Positions 1 through 12,132 of a stretch of 64,000 nucleotides of DNA are shown piece after piece. The position numbers and the translations under genes are program-made. Each line of letters starts with the position of its first letter. Within the stretch, counting starts at the first letter, position 1. Source of the DNA: Bacteroidota bacterium (lineage in GTDB: Bacteria; Bacteroidota; Bacteroidia; Bacteroidales; Paludibacteraceae); the NCBI GenBank assembly GCA_017860295.1, contig JAFNAS010000006.1, positions 62,001-126,000 on the forward strand, read 5' to 3'. Below the pieces are notes generated by a model. It was given only the letters and a program-made list of their open reading frames with translations. It had not been told where the DNA came from and ran no database searches.

Positions 1-928
1 CACGGGTCTTGACAAGAGCATTTTTTTTGTTTTTATCACGGTCGGCTCTGACAGACTGCAAACCTCGCTCCCACTGCTTCACATCGGGTGTTTGCAGGGT
101 ATGCAATGTCAGCATGATCTCCTGATTTTTGCCCGGTTTATCGCTCTTCAACACCCAACTTTTGAAGTCAGCATCCACATAACGACCGGTAGTCGTTCCG
201 GCCGGCGACATGCCTTTTCCCTCGAAGCAACCACCGAACGTGAGATTCTTCAACGGATTGTACATCTTATCTTTTACCGCCCACATACCTTGCTGACGAA
301 CGGTAAGATCGAACACGGTGCTATCAAGATTGTGATGAAAAAACTCAACACTCTTGCCCCTAAAAGCAATGCTGTCGCGTTGGGTTGTTATCTTTTTTAC
401 CGGACCCCATTTTAACGAGTTGGCAAAATTTTCGCCCGATTTTTGCAAATAGTTTTCATAACGCCAACTTTCATACGCGGCTTCGGTTGTCACTGCCTTG
501 TCGGCATTGACCGAGACATGTACCACCGGGCGTAATGCATCGACCCAAACATTTATTTTTGCCGAAAGTACCTTGTTTTTTCCAGTAATCTCCACGTAGC
601 CTTCGCGCAGCTTCAACTCCTGACGAAACTCTCCGCCTTCAAACGGATTGGGTGATAGTTTTACCCGCACACGCCCCAATTTGAGGAAGCCGCTGTTTTC
701 GTCGAACGTGCCGCTGCGGGAAACATAGAAGAACAGATCACCGTTCTCTACCCACACATTGAGTCCTATATCGTGACCACCACAGGGCATCGATTCGGAA
801 GAGTTTTTACTCTGACTGGTCCAAATCACGTTATAACGGTCGAGGCTTTGGGGCTGTGCCGCAGCATACACCGACAGGATTGGGATACAAAAACAAGAGA
901 AGATAAGTTGAAGAAAATGTCTGTTCAT
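1..928 (-). CDS. DUF5703 domain protein, secreted (3' part outside window)
   Basis: The gene begins at an ATG on the minus strand at 928 and stays open to the left edge, giving the first 309 residues. Residues 1-23 look like a signal peptide (hydrophobic stretch ending AAA before QPQ). The next part reads NVIWTSQSKNSSESMPCGGH followed by GLNVWVENGDLFFYVS, which is the signature of the DUF5703 N-terminal domain found in Bacteroidota proteins that resemble GH95-type glycosidases. The family normally continues into an (alpha/alpha)6-like catalytic part, which would lie beyond the window. It is separated from the upstream esterase gene by 512 bp that hold a terminator and a tandem repeat, so it probably has its own promoter. 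Its role is inferred to be hydrolysis of a glycan side chain; no activity can be read from this part. Confidence 0.8.
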   Translation of the reverse strand, partial: MNRHFLQLIFSCFCIPILSVYAAAQPQSLDRYNVIWTSQSKNSSESMPCGGHDIGLNVWVENGDLFFYVSRSGTFDENSGFLKLGRVRVKLSPNPFEGGEFRQELKLREGYVEITGKNKVLSAKINVWVDALRPVVHVSVNADKAVTTEAAYESWRYENYLQKSGENFANSLKWGPVKKITTQRDSIAFRGKSVEFFHHNLDSTVFDLTVRQQGMWAVKDKMYNPLKNLTFGGCFEGKGMSPAGTTTGRYVDADFKSWVLKSDKPGKNQEIMLTLHTLQTPDVKQWERGLQSVRADRDKNKKNALVKTR

Positions 929-1009
929 GAGTTCTATTTTCTGGTAATGTTTATACGAATTTAGGATGTTTATACTATGATGACAGTTGACAGTTTACAT
1001 TGTGCAGTC

Positions 1010-1261
1010 ACGAGTTTGTATTTTCCAGTTACTTATTTGCATTTTCAGGGAGCCTGTTCATACTTTCCAGTTGCTTATTTGTTAATCGAAGTTCGTTATA
1101 TGTTAATTGCAGTCCATTATATGTTAACTGCAGAAGCCTGTTTCACTTTTCGGGTTTGTTATTTGTATTTTCCAGGAAGCTATTCGAACTTTCGGGGGGC
1201 TCATTCGATAAACCGGGGAGCTTACTTAATAAACCCGGGGGCTATTCGATAAAGCTGGGGA
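1010..1261. repeat. Degenerate tandem repeat, 12 units of 21 bp
   Basis: Cutting the sequence from 1010 every 21 bases aligns twelve units, for example ACTTATTTGCATTTTCAGGG at 1031, GCTTATTTGTTAATCGAAGT at 1073, GCTCATTCGATAAACCGGGG at 1199 and GCTATTCGATAAAGCTGGGG at 1241. Neighbouring units are more alike than distant ones: the first units end in TTTCCAGTT, the middle ones in TTAACTGCAG, the last in CCGGGGA. There are no unique spacers. It sits directly upstream of the DUF5703 gene (minus strand). Confidence 0.75.
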
Positions 1262-1321
1262 AACGTTCAATGAGTTCGGAGGAGCGTAGCCCTGACAACT
1301 TAATATACAGACACAAAACAA

Positions 1322-1353
1322 ACAAAGCCCCTATCCGAAGACAAGGGCTTTGT
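1322..1353 (-). terminator. Rho-independent terminator after the triple esterase operon
   Basis: A 9-bp perfect stem (ACAAAGCCC at 1322-1330, GGGCTTTGT at 1345-1353) with a 14-nt loop. On the minus strand it is followed by a U-rich stretch (TTTGTTTTGT). It lies about 90 bp downstream of the stop of the esterase at 1441-2670 and most likely ends the long operon that comes from the right. Confidence 0.65.
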
Positions 1354-1440
1354 GTTTTATGGCGTGCCGCATCTTCAGGACGTTACAAAGATACGATAAA
1401 TAAAGAAAACGTCCAGACGACACAAAACGTCATCTGTTTT

Positions 1441-2682
<1,242 letters not shown>

Positions 2683-2760
2683 TTAAAGGTTATATCAATT
2701 GTTGGATTTAGATTGAATGCAAGCACTTGCACACCCATTTCATTTTTTATAACCAATTGA

Positions 2761-4002
<1,242 letters not shown>

Positions 4003-4017
4003 TTATACAGTGAATAA

Positions 4018-5205
<1,188 letters not shown>

Positions 5206-5246
5206 CTATTTTCGACAACGGTCTAGAATGCGGAATCCCTCCGGGT

Positions 5247-6371
5247 TCAATATTCAACTGTCTGTTCCGTCCAAGTTGGTCCATCGATGTAGAACATTTC
5301 GTCTTTGTATGTTACAGGTTCGATACCCATCTGGGGTGTCAATTCCCACGACTCGAAAGTCTGACTGTATGGATACGGACGTTTCTCAAACATCATATAA
5401 TGGCACGAAGTCCACAATTTTCCATCGGGACCTGTAAACAATGCGTTATGCCCTGTTTCGCAATACGGATCGGGCGTGTCCTGAAATTTTAAGTGTGAGT
5501 ATCCGCCTTCGGCAGCCAATTCGGGACGATATCCCTTTTTGCGGGTCCCGAATATCGGATCCGGAGAGGCCAGTTCCCAGGGACCAAGCGGAGATTTCGA
5601 TTTCAACAGCCCCACTTCATACCCACGTGTCCACGTCGAGAAAAACATAAAATAAGTTCCCTCCCTTTTCAAGACAAACGGACCCTCGATACCGCCTATC
5701 ATCCACTCCGGCCAACCGGGTTGCTTTTTATCCAGAAATTTCTGAATAGGCGTTGTAAGTTTGCCTGTAGTTAAGTCTATTTTCGCCTGAAAAAGTCCGT
5801 TACCACTACAATAGAGATAGGTCTGTCCATCCTCGTCTTCAAACAAGGTCGCATCATTGTTGTACTGGGGAGTGAGCGGCCCGTTCACCAGTTTGTAGGG
5901 ACCAGTCACCTTATCGGCAACAAACAACCAGACACTATGGGTATTCATCCCTTTCGGATCTTGCTTCGTTACCTTTCCGCTGTTGACGGTAAGGTAATAC
6001 TTGTTTTGGATGAAATGAATTTCGGGAGCCCAGAAGCGGCCGTTATAAGGACAATCGACCGGTAACTTCGCTGCATCAATGATCCACGAATGTTGTTTCC
6101 AGTGAATCAGGTCATCGGATTCGAGCAGGCGAACACCCGGATTAGGTCCTGTCCAAACGGGATTGGAAGTCCCCGTGCAGTACCATTTGTCTCCCACTTT
6201 GATGATGCAATGGTCACGCATAGAAATAGCAGAATCCCGCGTGATAGGATTGGTATAGCGGAAAAAGTGAGTTGCTACACTTACCCTTGCACCGTTATCT
6301 GTGCTCCTTTGGGCAAAACAAGGAGCCGAAATAGAATATAACACCAAAAATAAACACAGCGCTTTCGTCAT
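5247..6371 (-). CDS. GH43 glycosidase, single domain
   Basis: 374 residues with a signal peptide (1-20, PCFAQ). It is a five-bladed beta-propeller of family GH43. The catalytic residues can be placed as base Asp53 (MRDHCIIKVGDKWY), pKa-modulating Asp173 (NNDATLFEDEDG) and acid Glu229 (GGIEGPFVLKREG). GH43 enzymes of this kind are beta-xylosidases or alpha-L-arabinofuranosidases, and the subfamily cannot be fixed by eye. Unlike other GH43 genes in this window it has no extra binding module. It starts 29 bp from the stop of the GH115 gene upstream, so it belongs to the same operon. Confidence 0.88.
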   Translation of the reverse strand: MTKALCLFLVLYSISAPCFAQRSTDNGARVSVATHFFRYTNPITRDSAISMRDHCIIKVGDKWYCTGTSNPVWTGPNPGVRLLESDDLIHWKQHSWIIDAAKLPVDCPYNGRFWAPEIHFIQNKYYLTVNSGKVTKQDPKGMNTHSVWLFVADKVTGPYKLVNGPLTPQYNNDATLFEDEDGQTYLYCSGNGLFQAKIDLTTGKLTTPIQKFLDKKQPGWPEWMIGGIEGPFVLKREGTYFMFFSTWTRGYEVGLLKSKSPLGPWELASPDPIFGTRKKGYRPELAAEGGYSHLKFQDTPDPYCETGHNALFTGPDGKLWTSCHYMMFEKRPYPYSQTFESWELTPQMGIEPVTYKDEMFYIDGPTWTEQTVEY

Positions 6372-6400
6372 TGTTCAATTATTTCACATTCTGATGAATA

Positions 6401-9055
6401 CTACCTTTTATAAGGGCTTTCCTGCATGTTCAAATACGTATGCTCGTATCCGCCATTATCAACCAATATTTTATAAATTACAACACCCGGATCGAGCGGA
6501 CGAATTTTCAAAAGATATGTTCCATCCGTACTCTGCGGCAATGCCAAGGTCAATGCAATTTCGTTGATTCTTGCCGCACCTGTCGGATACATTTTCGAAT
6601 AATTATTTTTCCATGTCAGCTCTCCGTTGAGATTGCATATTTTCTCGGCTCCACCTTCAAACGAAATCGCCACATTGTGTCCACCCTCTTTAAATGGCAT
6701 TGTACTGTCGAAAATGATTCTTACTCTGGCACTGTTCTGTTTGGCTTTGAAATTCAATTTATAGCTTATGAAGGCCCCATCCGTTTTTTCGGTATAAGGC
6801 ATCAGTGCAATGCCCGAAAGCGTTCTCCCCATATCGGGAATGATTGTCCATGCAGTATTGGCACTTGATTTCGTGTCAAAATAATGTTCGGCTTCCGCCA
6901 CCACAACGCCCTCTCTCTCAGCAAAAACATATCCGCCTTGTTTAGCATCTTTGGTTGCTACACGGGTTACCTCCGGCATGATGTTGAATTGTGGCCCATG
7001 CCATGTTTTGTATCCGATATGTACCTGATCCATTATATGATTCCATTTGCCATTTGCCATAGTATGATTGTAATCGTAGCACAGCAAAGAATCGCGATGA
7101 AAACAATATTCGGCATGATCGGCCCAAAAATTGGCCGAAATGTCTTTGTTGGCAGCCAGTTTTCGGTTCATTGCAACCGAATAATAGAGATCGTACAAAT
7201 TAGCAAGTGCCTGTACCGGAAAAAGCACGAGTTCTTTGTAGGTATCGTAATAAATAGTGGGCAATGTGATGAATTGCCTCAATGCACGGGCTTCAAGCGC
7301 CATAAATTCGTCTTTTACCATTTTGAACTCACCTGTTTCCAGATTGTAGGTACGACTGTCCAACATCTCAGGAGTAACCCGGCTCGCATATTTACAATAA
7401 GTATTCAGAATGCTCGCCGCTTCATCAGCCTGTTGTTCTCCGAATTTTTGTGCACAAAACGAACGAGAGTAGGACTCCAGATTATGCTGATCGAACCCCT
7501 TCGGATTCCATGCCATTTTCAGAAAGAAATCCATCGGATATTCGTTCGGCTTCAAATGTCCTACATTTAGAATCCACAATTTATCCACACCATAATCGTA
7601 CGTTAGTTGCATCTGCTCCCACATTTGTTGTAGCTGGGTAACGTTTAGCCATTTACTCGCTCTTGGTGCTCCGTAATACCCTGCATGATAATACATTCCA
7701 TAACCTGCCGGATGCTTTTTGCCATTCAATTCGGGAAGTTTGCGTACATTACCCCAGTTATCGTCGCAAAGGACGATGATCATATCGTCGGGCACCTTCA
7801 TACCCTTATCGAAATATTCGAGCACTTCGCTGTAAAGTGTCCATATTTGGGGAGTTTTAGCCGCAGGCTTACCTGTGACGTCTTCAATTATCTTGCGCTG
7901 ATCTTTCATGATGCCTTCCAACACTTTGAAGTTGGCTTCGGCACTACCTGCATCCACCATGGGTCTGTCTTCATCTCCACGCATCCCCATGGTAATCAGA
8001 CTTTCGTAGTTTTTCGTATGCTCAATTCCTTCTCGAAAGAATTTTTGAAGTCCTTCTTTATTGGTCATATAATTCCACTCACCATTACCATATTTCGATT
8101 TATTGCGAATCCACTCCTGCTGCGAACGCTGCATCGGTTCGTGATGCGATGTTCCCATGACAATGCCATACTCGTCGGCCAACCGTGGATTGTCAGGATC
8201 ATCCTCATTGAACGAATTTCCTTCATAATTACCATCTGCATTCTTAAGCACCGGTACCAACGGTTTGTATTCGGTGAAAGACCCCCACATGCCCGGCCAA
8301 AGCAAGTTGGCTTTTAATCTCAACAATAACTCGAACAAACGAGAATACATTTTACTGTTCATACCATCGAACTTTGCTCTTGCCCAACGCTGCATACATG
8401 GATTCTCATCGTTAATGAAAATACCACGATATTTTACTTTCGGCTCGCCTGAAGTATAATGACCAGGCAATACATAAGCTTGTGAGCGTTTTTGAATGGG
8501 AACATCAGCCCACCAATACCACGGAGACACGCCCAATTGTTGAGATAATTCATAGATACCGTAAATGGTTCCGCGTTTGTCGCTACCGACAACCACCAGA
8601 CATTGCTTTACACCAGGTTTCGGATTATCGATAGTGGCTATCACAAAATCTTCCCACTTCCCTTTTAACTCTTTTATGTCCAGTTTCTTCGCTAAAACAA
8701 GCTCATCAATCAGCTTACTTTTTCCAACCGTTCCGATAACAATTTCGTACTCTTCCGGAACTTCTGTTGTAACTAATTTGGGTTTAACTCCGGTTACACT
8801 ATCAATATCGGTTTGCAAATCTCCGATTGCACGAATCACTCCCTTGTAATCGTTAACATCATAGCGCAAGTTTGCTGCTTTTTGTTCGTTGGCTACAATG
8901 GGAAAAGTACCGAGCGTTTTTGGCTGTTCAACAATAATATGGGTGAGCAGTGTCCCTGTTTGTTGTGCTCGAACCGGCATGAAAAAGAAGAAAAACGACA
9001 AGGATACCAAACATAAAAATTTGCAACAAGGATGCGCTTTTAATAATAAATTCAT
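6401..9055 (-). CDS. GH115 xylan alpha-1,2-glucuronidase, copy 1
   Basis: 884 residues with a long hydrophobic signal peptide (about 1-30). The GH115 hallmarks are easy to see: KVKYRGIFINDENP (Asp216), LLRLKANLLWPGMWGS, MGTSHHEPM, MGMRGDEDRPM (Asp361), LYSEVLEYFDKGM (Glu410) and LCDDNWGN (Asn433). These correspond to the conserved pocket residues of characterised family members. A C-terminal beta-sandwich (about 710-884, EAEHYF, PGVVIYKILVDNGG) completes the usual architecture. GH115 enzymes remove (4-O-methyl)glucuronic acid from internal xylose residues of polymeric xylan. It is flanked closely by two GH43 genes (gaps 29 and 47 bp). A second GH115 lies at 30.6-33.1 kb. Confidence 0.93.
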   Translation of the reverse strand: MNLLLKAHPCCKFLCLVSLSFFFFFMPVRAQQTGTLLTHIIVEQPKTLGTFPIVANEQKAANLRYDVNDYKGVIRAIGDLQTDIDSVTGVKPKLVTTEVPEEYEIVIGTVGKSKLIDELVLAKKLDIKELKGKWEDFVIATIDNPKPGVKQCLVVVGSDKRGTIYGIYELSQQLGVSPWYWWADVPIQKRSQAYVLPGHYTSGEPKVKYRGIFINDENPCMQRWARAKFDGMNSKMYSRLFELLLRLKANLLWPGMWGSFTEYKPLVPVLKNADGNYEGNSFNEDDPDNPRLADEYGIVMGTSHHEPMQRSQQEWIRNKSKYGNGEWNYMTNKEGLQKFFREGIEHTKNYESLITMGMRGDEDRPMVDAGSAEANFKVLEGIMKDQRKIIEDVTGKPAAKTPQIWTLYSEVLEYFDKGMKVPDDMIIVLCDDNWGNVRKLPELNGKKHPAGYGMYYHAGYYGAPRASKWLNVTQLQQMWEQMQLTYDYGVDKLWILNVGHLKPNEYPMDFFLKMAWNPKGFDQHNLESYSRSFCAQKFGEQQADEAASILNTYCKYASRVTPEMLDSRTYNLETGEFKMVKDEFMALEARALRQFITLPTIYYDTYKELVLFPVQALANLYDLYYSVAMNRKLAANKDISANFWADHAEYCFHRDSLLCYDYNHTMANGKWNHIMDQVHIGYKTWHGPQFNIMPEVTRVATKDAKQGGYVFAEREGVVVAEAEHYFDTKSSANTAWTIIPDMGRTLSGIALMPYTEKTDGAFISYKLNFKAKQNSARVRIIFDSTMPFKEGGHNVAISFEGGAEKICNLNGELTWKNNYSKMYPTGAARINEIALTLALPQSTDGTYLLKIRPLDPGVVIYKILVDNGGYEHTYLNMQESPYKR

Positions 9056-9102
9056 CTGTTTTTACTTAGTTTATAAACGAAATGGGAATAGAAATATCTG
9101 TA

Positions 9103-10428
9103 TTATTCAAATCTGATCCAATCGACTTCCACCGGCTTATTCTCCAGCGAAACGACACACAAATTATAAACTCCCTTTTTCACTCCGGAAACAGGCAGTT
9201 TGATGGTTTTCCAGTCGCTGCTTTTGGGAACATTTATTTTAACAACAACGGCTCCATTTTCATCGTTAAGCTTCAATTGCAACGATCCGCCGGCAGCCGA
9301 TGAGGCTCTGACTAAAACAGATTTAGCTCCTTTCTTTGCAAAGTTCACTGCGTTATACTGTACCCATGATCCCGAAGCATCGAAAATTGTTTTCCATCCT
9401 TTGAATGTATCGGCTGTATCAAGCAGTGCTATCGAAGCACCCTTTTCGCTGATTTTGCTATAACGATCGAGTTGAATTTCTTTTGTAGCATTTGATAATC
9501 CAACACCGCGCAACGTCGGAATTACTTTCTTAATGGTACCGTCGGTATTAAAAATCAAACTATCTACTCTTACAGAGCGATTTTTATCAAACTTGGGAGA
9601 ATAATCACGGTCGTGATAGAAAAGGTACCACTGATTTTTATAATTGATAATGGAGTGGTGATTGGTCCAGCAACCCGATGGAGACTCGTCCATGATTACC
9701 CCAACCGGTTTATACGGTCCCATCGGACTATCGCTCATAGCATATTCGAGTCGTTCGATTTGGTTGGCAACATGTGGATAGGTGAGATAATATTTTCCAT
9801 TGCGCTCCATCGCAAACGGACCTTCGATAAGTCCTTTAGCCGGAAGATTGGCAATAGGTTGAACCGATCCATCCACTTCTATCATGTTATCTTTGAGTTT
9901 GGCTACGCTGATACGCCCCATTGCCGTAAAGATGTAAGCCTGACCGTCTTTGTCCAAAAGTACGCAAGGGTCTATACCCCGCATACCGGTAAGCGGTTTA
10001 TCCAGTACTGTATACGGGCCTTCCGGCTTATCGGCTGTAGCAACGCCTATTCTGCCTCCAACCGGAAAATAGAAATAATATTTCCCATTTTTGAAAACGC
10101 AATCGGGAGCCCACATGTCATAATTAATCTTAGTCAACCAGGGTACCTTTGTTTGGGTAACTATCACTCCATGATCCGTCCAATCGGTAAGATTATCGGA
10201 CGAAAATACATGATAATCTTCCATACAAAACCAATCCTTCCGCAGGTTTTTATCGGGAGGGGTCGGAATATCGTGCGAAGGATAAAGATATACCTTCCCA
10301 TTGAAAACCCGCGCTGTGGGGTCGGCACTAAACTGGTTCCGAACAATCGGATTTTGAGCAGATACACTGAAAACGACAAACAGCCCAAACACAACACCCA
10401 AAATCAATTTCATTTTATTGTCTTTCAT
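9103..10428 (-). CDS. GH43 glycosidase with C-terminal CBM6-like domain
   Basis: 441 residues; a signal peptide covers about 1-25 (SVSAQ). An ATG five codons later is an alternative start. The catalytic propeller shows base Asp36 (FSADPTARVFNG), Asp153 (GIDPCVLLDKDG) and acid Glu202 (LIEGPFAMERNG). Residues about 330-441 form a beta-sandwich ending in KPVEVDWIRFE, typical of CBM6-like modules. Such two-domain GH43 proteins are mostly arabinofuranosidases or xylosidases acting on arabinoxylan. It sits 24 bp from the GH27 gene upstream and 47 bp from the GH115 gene downstream, within one operon. Confidence 0.88.
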   Translation of the reverse strand: MKDNKMKLILGVVFGLFVVFSVSAQNPIVRNQFSADPTARVFNGKVYLYPSHDIPTPPDKNLRKDWFCMEDYHVFSSDNLTDWTDHGVIVTQTKVPWLTKINYDMWAPDCVFKNGKYYFYFPVGGRIGVATADKPEGPYTVLDKPLTGMRGIDPCVLLDKDGQAYIFTAMGRISVAKLKDNMIEVDGSVQPIANLPAKGLIEGPFAMERNGKYYLTYPHVANQIERLEYAMSDSPMGPYKPVGVIMDESPSGCWTNHHSIINYKNQWYLFYHDRDYSPKFDKNRSVRVDSLIFNTDGTIKKVIPTLRGVGLSNATKEIQLDRYSKISEKGASIALLDTADTFKGWKTIFDASGSWVQYNAVNFAKKGAKSVLVRASSAAGGSLQLKLNDENGAVVVKINVPKSSDWKTIKLPVSGVKKGVYNLCVVSLENKPVEVDWIRFE

Positions 10429-10452
10429 ATTATTCTGGTTATTATAGAATTG

Positions 10453-12117
10453 CTACATTTTATTATTCAGGTTAATTTCAATTTTATCGATATCCGGAGC
10501 CCATCCGTTGGCGTTAGAAATCCGTATCGTATTGTATCCTTTGTTTAGCTTCACCGGCAACGATCTCTTTGCCACCACGCCTTTTCCGCTGGAATTCAAA
10601 TCGGCTAACGTAATCCTTTTTCCATTGACAGAAACCGTCGCTGTTTTATTATCTTCTGAAATATAATATACAGAAAGTGTATAATTACCAGTATATGAGG
10701 CATACACATCACGAAACTCGATATAGTTATCTTCCCGATTCCCGATTTTAACCACTTTGGTTTTCCCAGAACAAGCGGCATCCGTTATCGGTCGCGCCTG
10801 ATCAGGAACAATCTCGCTATTCACCGTCAGGTTAAAGTTATTGATCCAGGCATATTCTGCTTCAAAGACCTCCTGCAACTTTGTTTTTTGCGCCGTCACC
10901 TTCACCAACGACACGCCATGCGCGGGAATGGTAGCAGTGTATTCCGAAGCCATTGCGCCCAAATCGGTGCGGACCCAGAGATCACGTACCTTAGCCGGAC
11001 CCACAATATTGAGCTCTTTCCAGCTAACGGAGGCCGAAGTCGGAGTTGTCTTCAAATTAAGCAGTGCTACCGCAAACTCTTTGCTTTGGCGACCATTCAG
11101 ATGCTTGGTCCACACCTGCACACTATCTTTTTCGAACAGCAAATGCGCCTGCAAACCCGTTGGATCCTGATTGACGGAAATTACTTCGGGATTAGTAATA
11201 ATCGATTTGGTTTCGTCGTTTATTTGGGTCATGTCGAATCCAAGAACCAATGGTGATGAAAGAATGCACCACATGGTAAAATGGCTTTTATCCTCTTCCA
11301 CCGACATGCCACGCCCTACTTCCAGCATATCCATATCGTTGTAATGCCCCGGACTGGCATACGGAGCCAGAAATTTATTCTGATTGATGATGCCGATAAT
11401 ACTTTTCCATCGAGCTTTCGACCCAGGTACGAAATTGATATCTTGCGACATACGCCACGAATCGGCAATAGTCGTTACCCATGTTCCCGGAAATTGCCAA
11501 CGACAAACGTTGAAGTTGATATCGGCACGACCGGTATTGTCAATTGCTTTACGAATAGCGGTGTAGCGAGTTTTCTCGTTGAGTTTCTGCTTCAGTCCAC
11601 CGCAATAGTCTACTTTCAAAAAATCGAACCCCCAAGTTTTGAAGAAGAGATCGATATCCTGCTGATCGTGACCGTAGAGTCCGGCACCAACGCCACCGGG
11701 CTGTCCGCTATACATCGAACCGCAGGTATTTTCACCAGCTTCGGTATAAAAGCCGGCTTTGAGGCCTCTTGAATGGATATAATCGACCAGAGATTTCATT
11801 CCATGAGGAAACTTGATAGAATCGATGCGCAGGGTTCCGTCCGGATACCGAAGATTAAAAAAGCCATCATCAATATTGAGGTAGCGAAATCCGGCAGCAG
11901 CAAGACCCGATGAAACCATTGCATCGGCCTCTCTTTTTATCAACGCCTCATCAATTTTTGCTCCAAACTGATTCCAACTCGCCCACCCCATTAACGGAGT
12001 TTTGGACTTACTTTCTTTGGATTTGGCAGCAGCATTTACTGACACCGAGAAAACGGAAAAACAGATCACACAAACAAGTACAAACAAATTCTTCATAAGC
12101 AGATTACGTATCTTCAA
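10453..12117 (-). CDS. GH27 alpha-galactosidase / beta-L-arabinopyranosidase with C-terminal CBM
   Basis: 554 residues; the ATG at 12096 (seven codons later) would give a more usual signal peptide and may be the real start. The (beta/alpha)8 domain begins TPLMGWASWNQFGAKI. The nucleophile is Asp170 in FLKVDYCGG and the acid/base Asp226 in SWRMSQDI, numbering from 12117. The family's disulfide-type cysteines (Cys132, Cys172) are present. Residues about 425-552 form a CBM35/CBM6-like beta-sandwich (VFEAEYAW ... DIDKIEINL). GH27 members release alpha-galactose, and some release beta-L-arabinopyranose. Either sugar can cap side chains of complex arabinoxylans, which fits its place between GH43 and GH9 genes. 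Confidence 0.88.
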   Translation of the reverse strand: MKIRNLLMKNLFVLVCVICFSVFSVSVNAAAKSKESKSKTPLMGWASWNQFGAKIDEALIKREADAMVSSGLAAAGFRYLNIDDGFFNLRYPDGTLRIDSIKFPHGMKSLVDYIHSRGLKAGFYTEAGENTCGSMYSGQPGGVGAGLYGHDQQDIDLFFKTWGFDFLKVDYCGGLKQKLNEKTRYTAIRKAIDNTGRADINFNVCRWQFPGTWVTTIADSWRMSQDINFVPGSKARWKSIIGIINQNKFLAPYASPGHYNDMDMLEVGRGMSVEEDKSHFTMWCILSSPLVLGFDMTQINDETKSIITNPEVISVNQDPTGLQAHLLFEKDSVQVWTKHLNGRQSKEFAVALLNLKTTPTSASVSWKELNIVGPAKVRDLWVRTDLGAMASEYTATIPAHGVSLVKVTAQKTKLQEVFEAEYAWINNFNLTVNSEIVPDQARPITDAACSGKTKVVKIGNREDNYIEFRDVYASYTGNYTLSVYYISEDNKTATVSVNGKRITLADLNSSGKGVVAKRSLPVKLNKGYNTIRISNANGWAPDIDKIEINLNNKM

Positions 12118-12132
12118 ATAATAAGGTGATTT

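Larger units (their letters stand above)
929..1440. other. Intergenic region with terminator and 21-bp tandem repeat
   Basis: This 512-bp gap carries no credible gene. From the esterase side it holds a hairpin terminator (1322-1353), then twelve degenerate 21-bp repeats (1010-1261), then about 80 bp leading to the DUF5703 start. I found no clear TAnnTTTG promoter on the minus strand here. The overlapping plus-strand reading frames only reflect the 7-codon periodicity of the repeat. Confidence 0.7.

Noticed and set aside
1010-1261. Possible CRISPR array
   Set aside because: Units follow each other without unique spacers, are too degenerate and only 21 bp long, and no cas gene is near.
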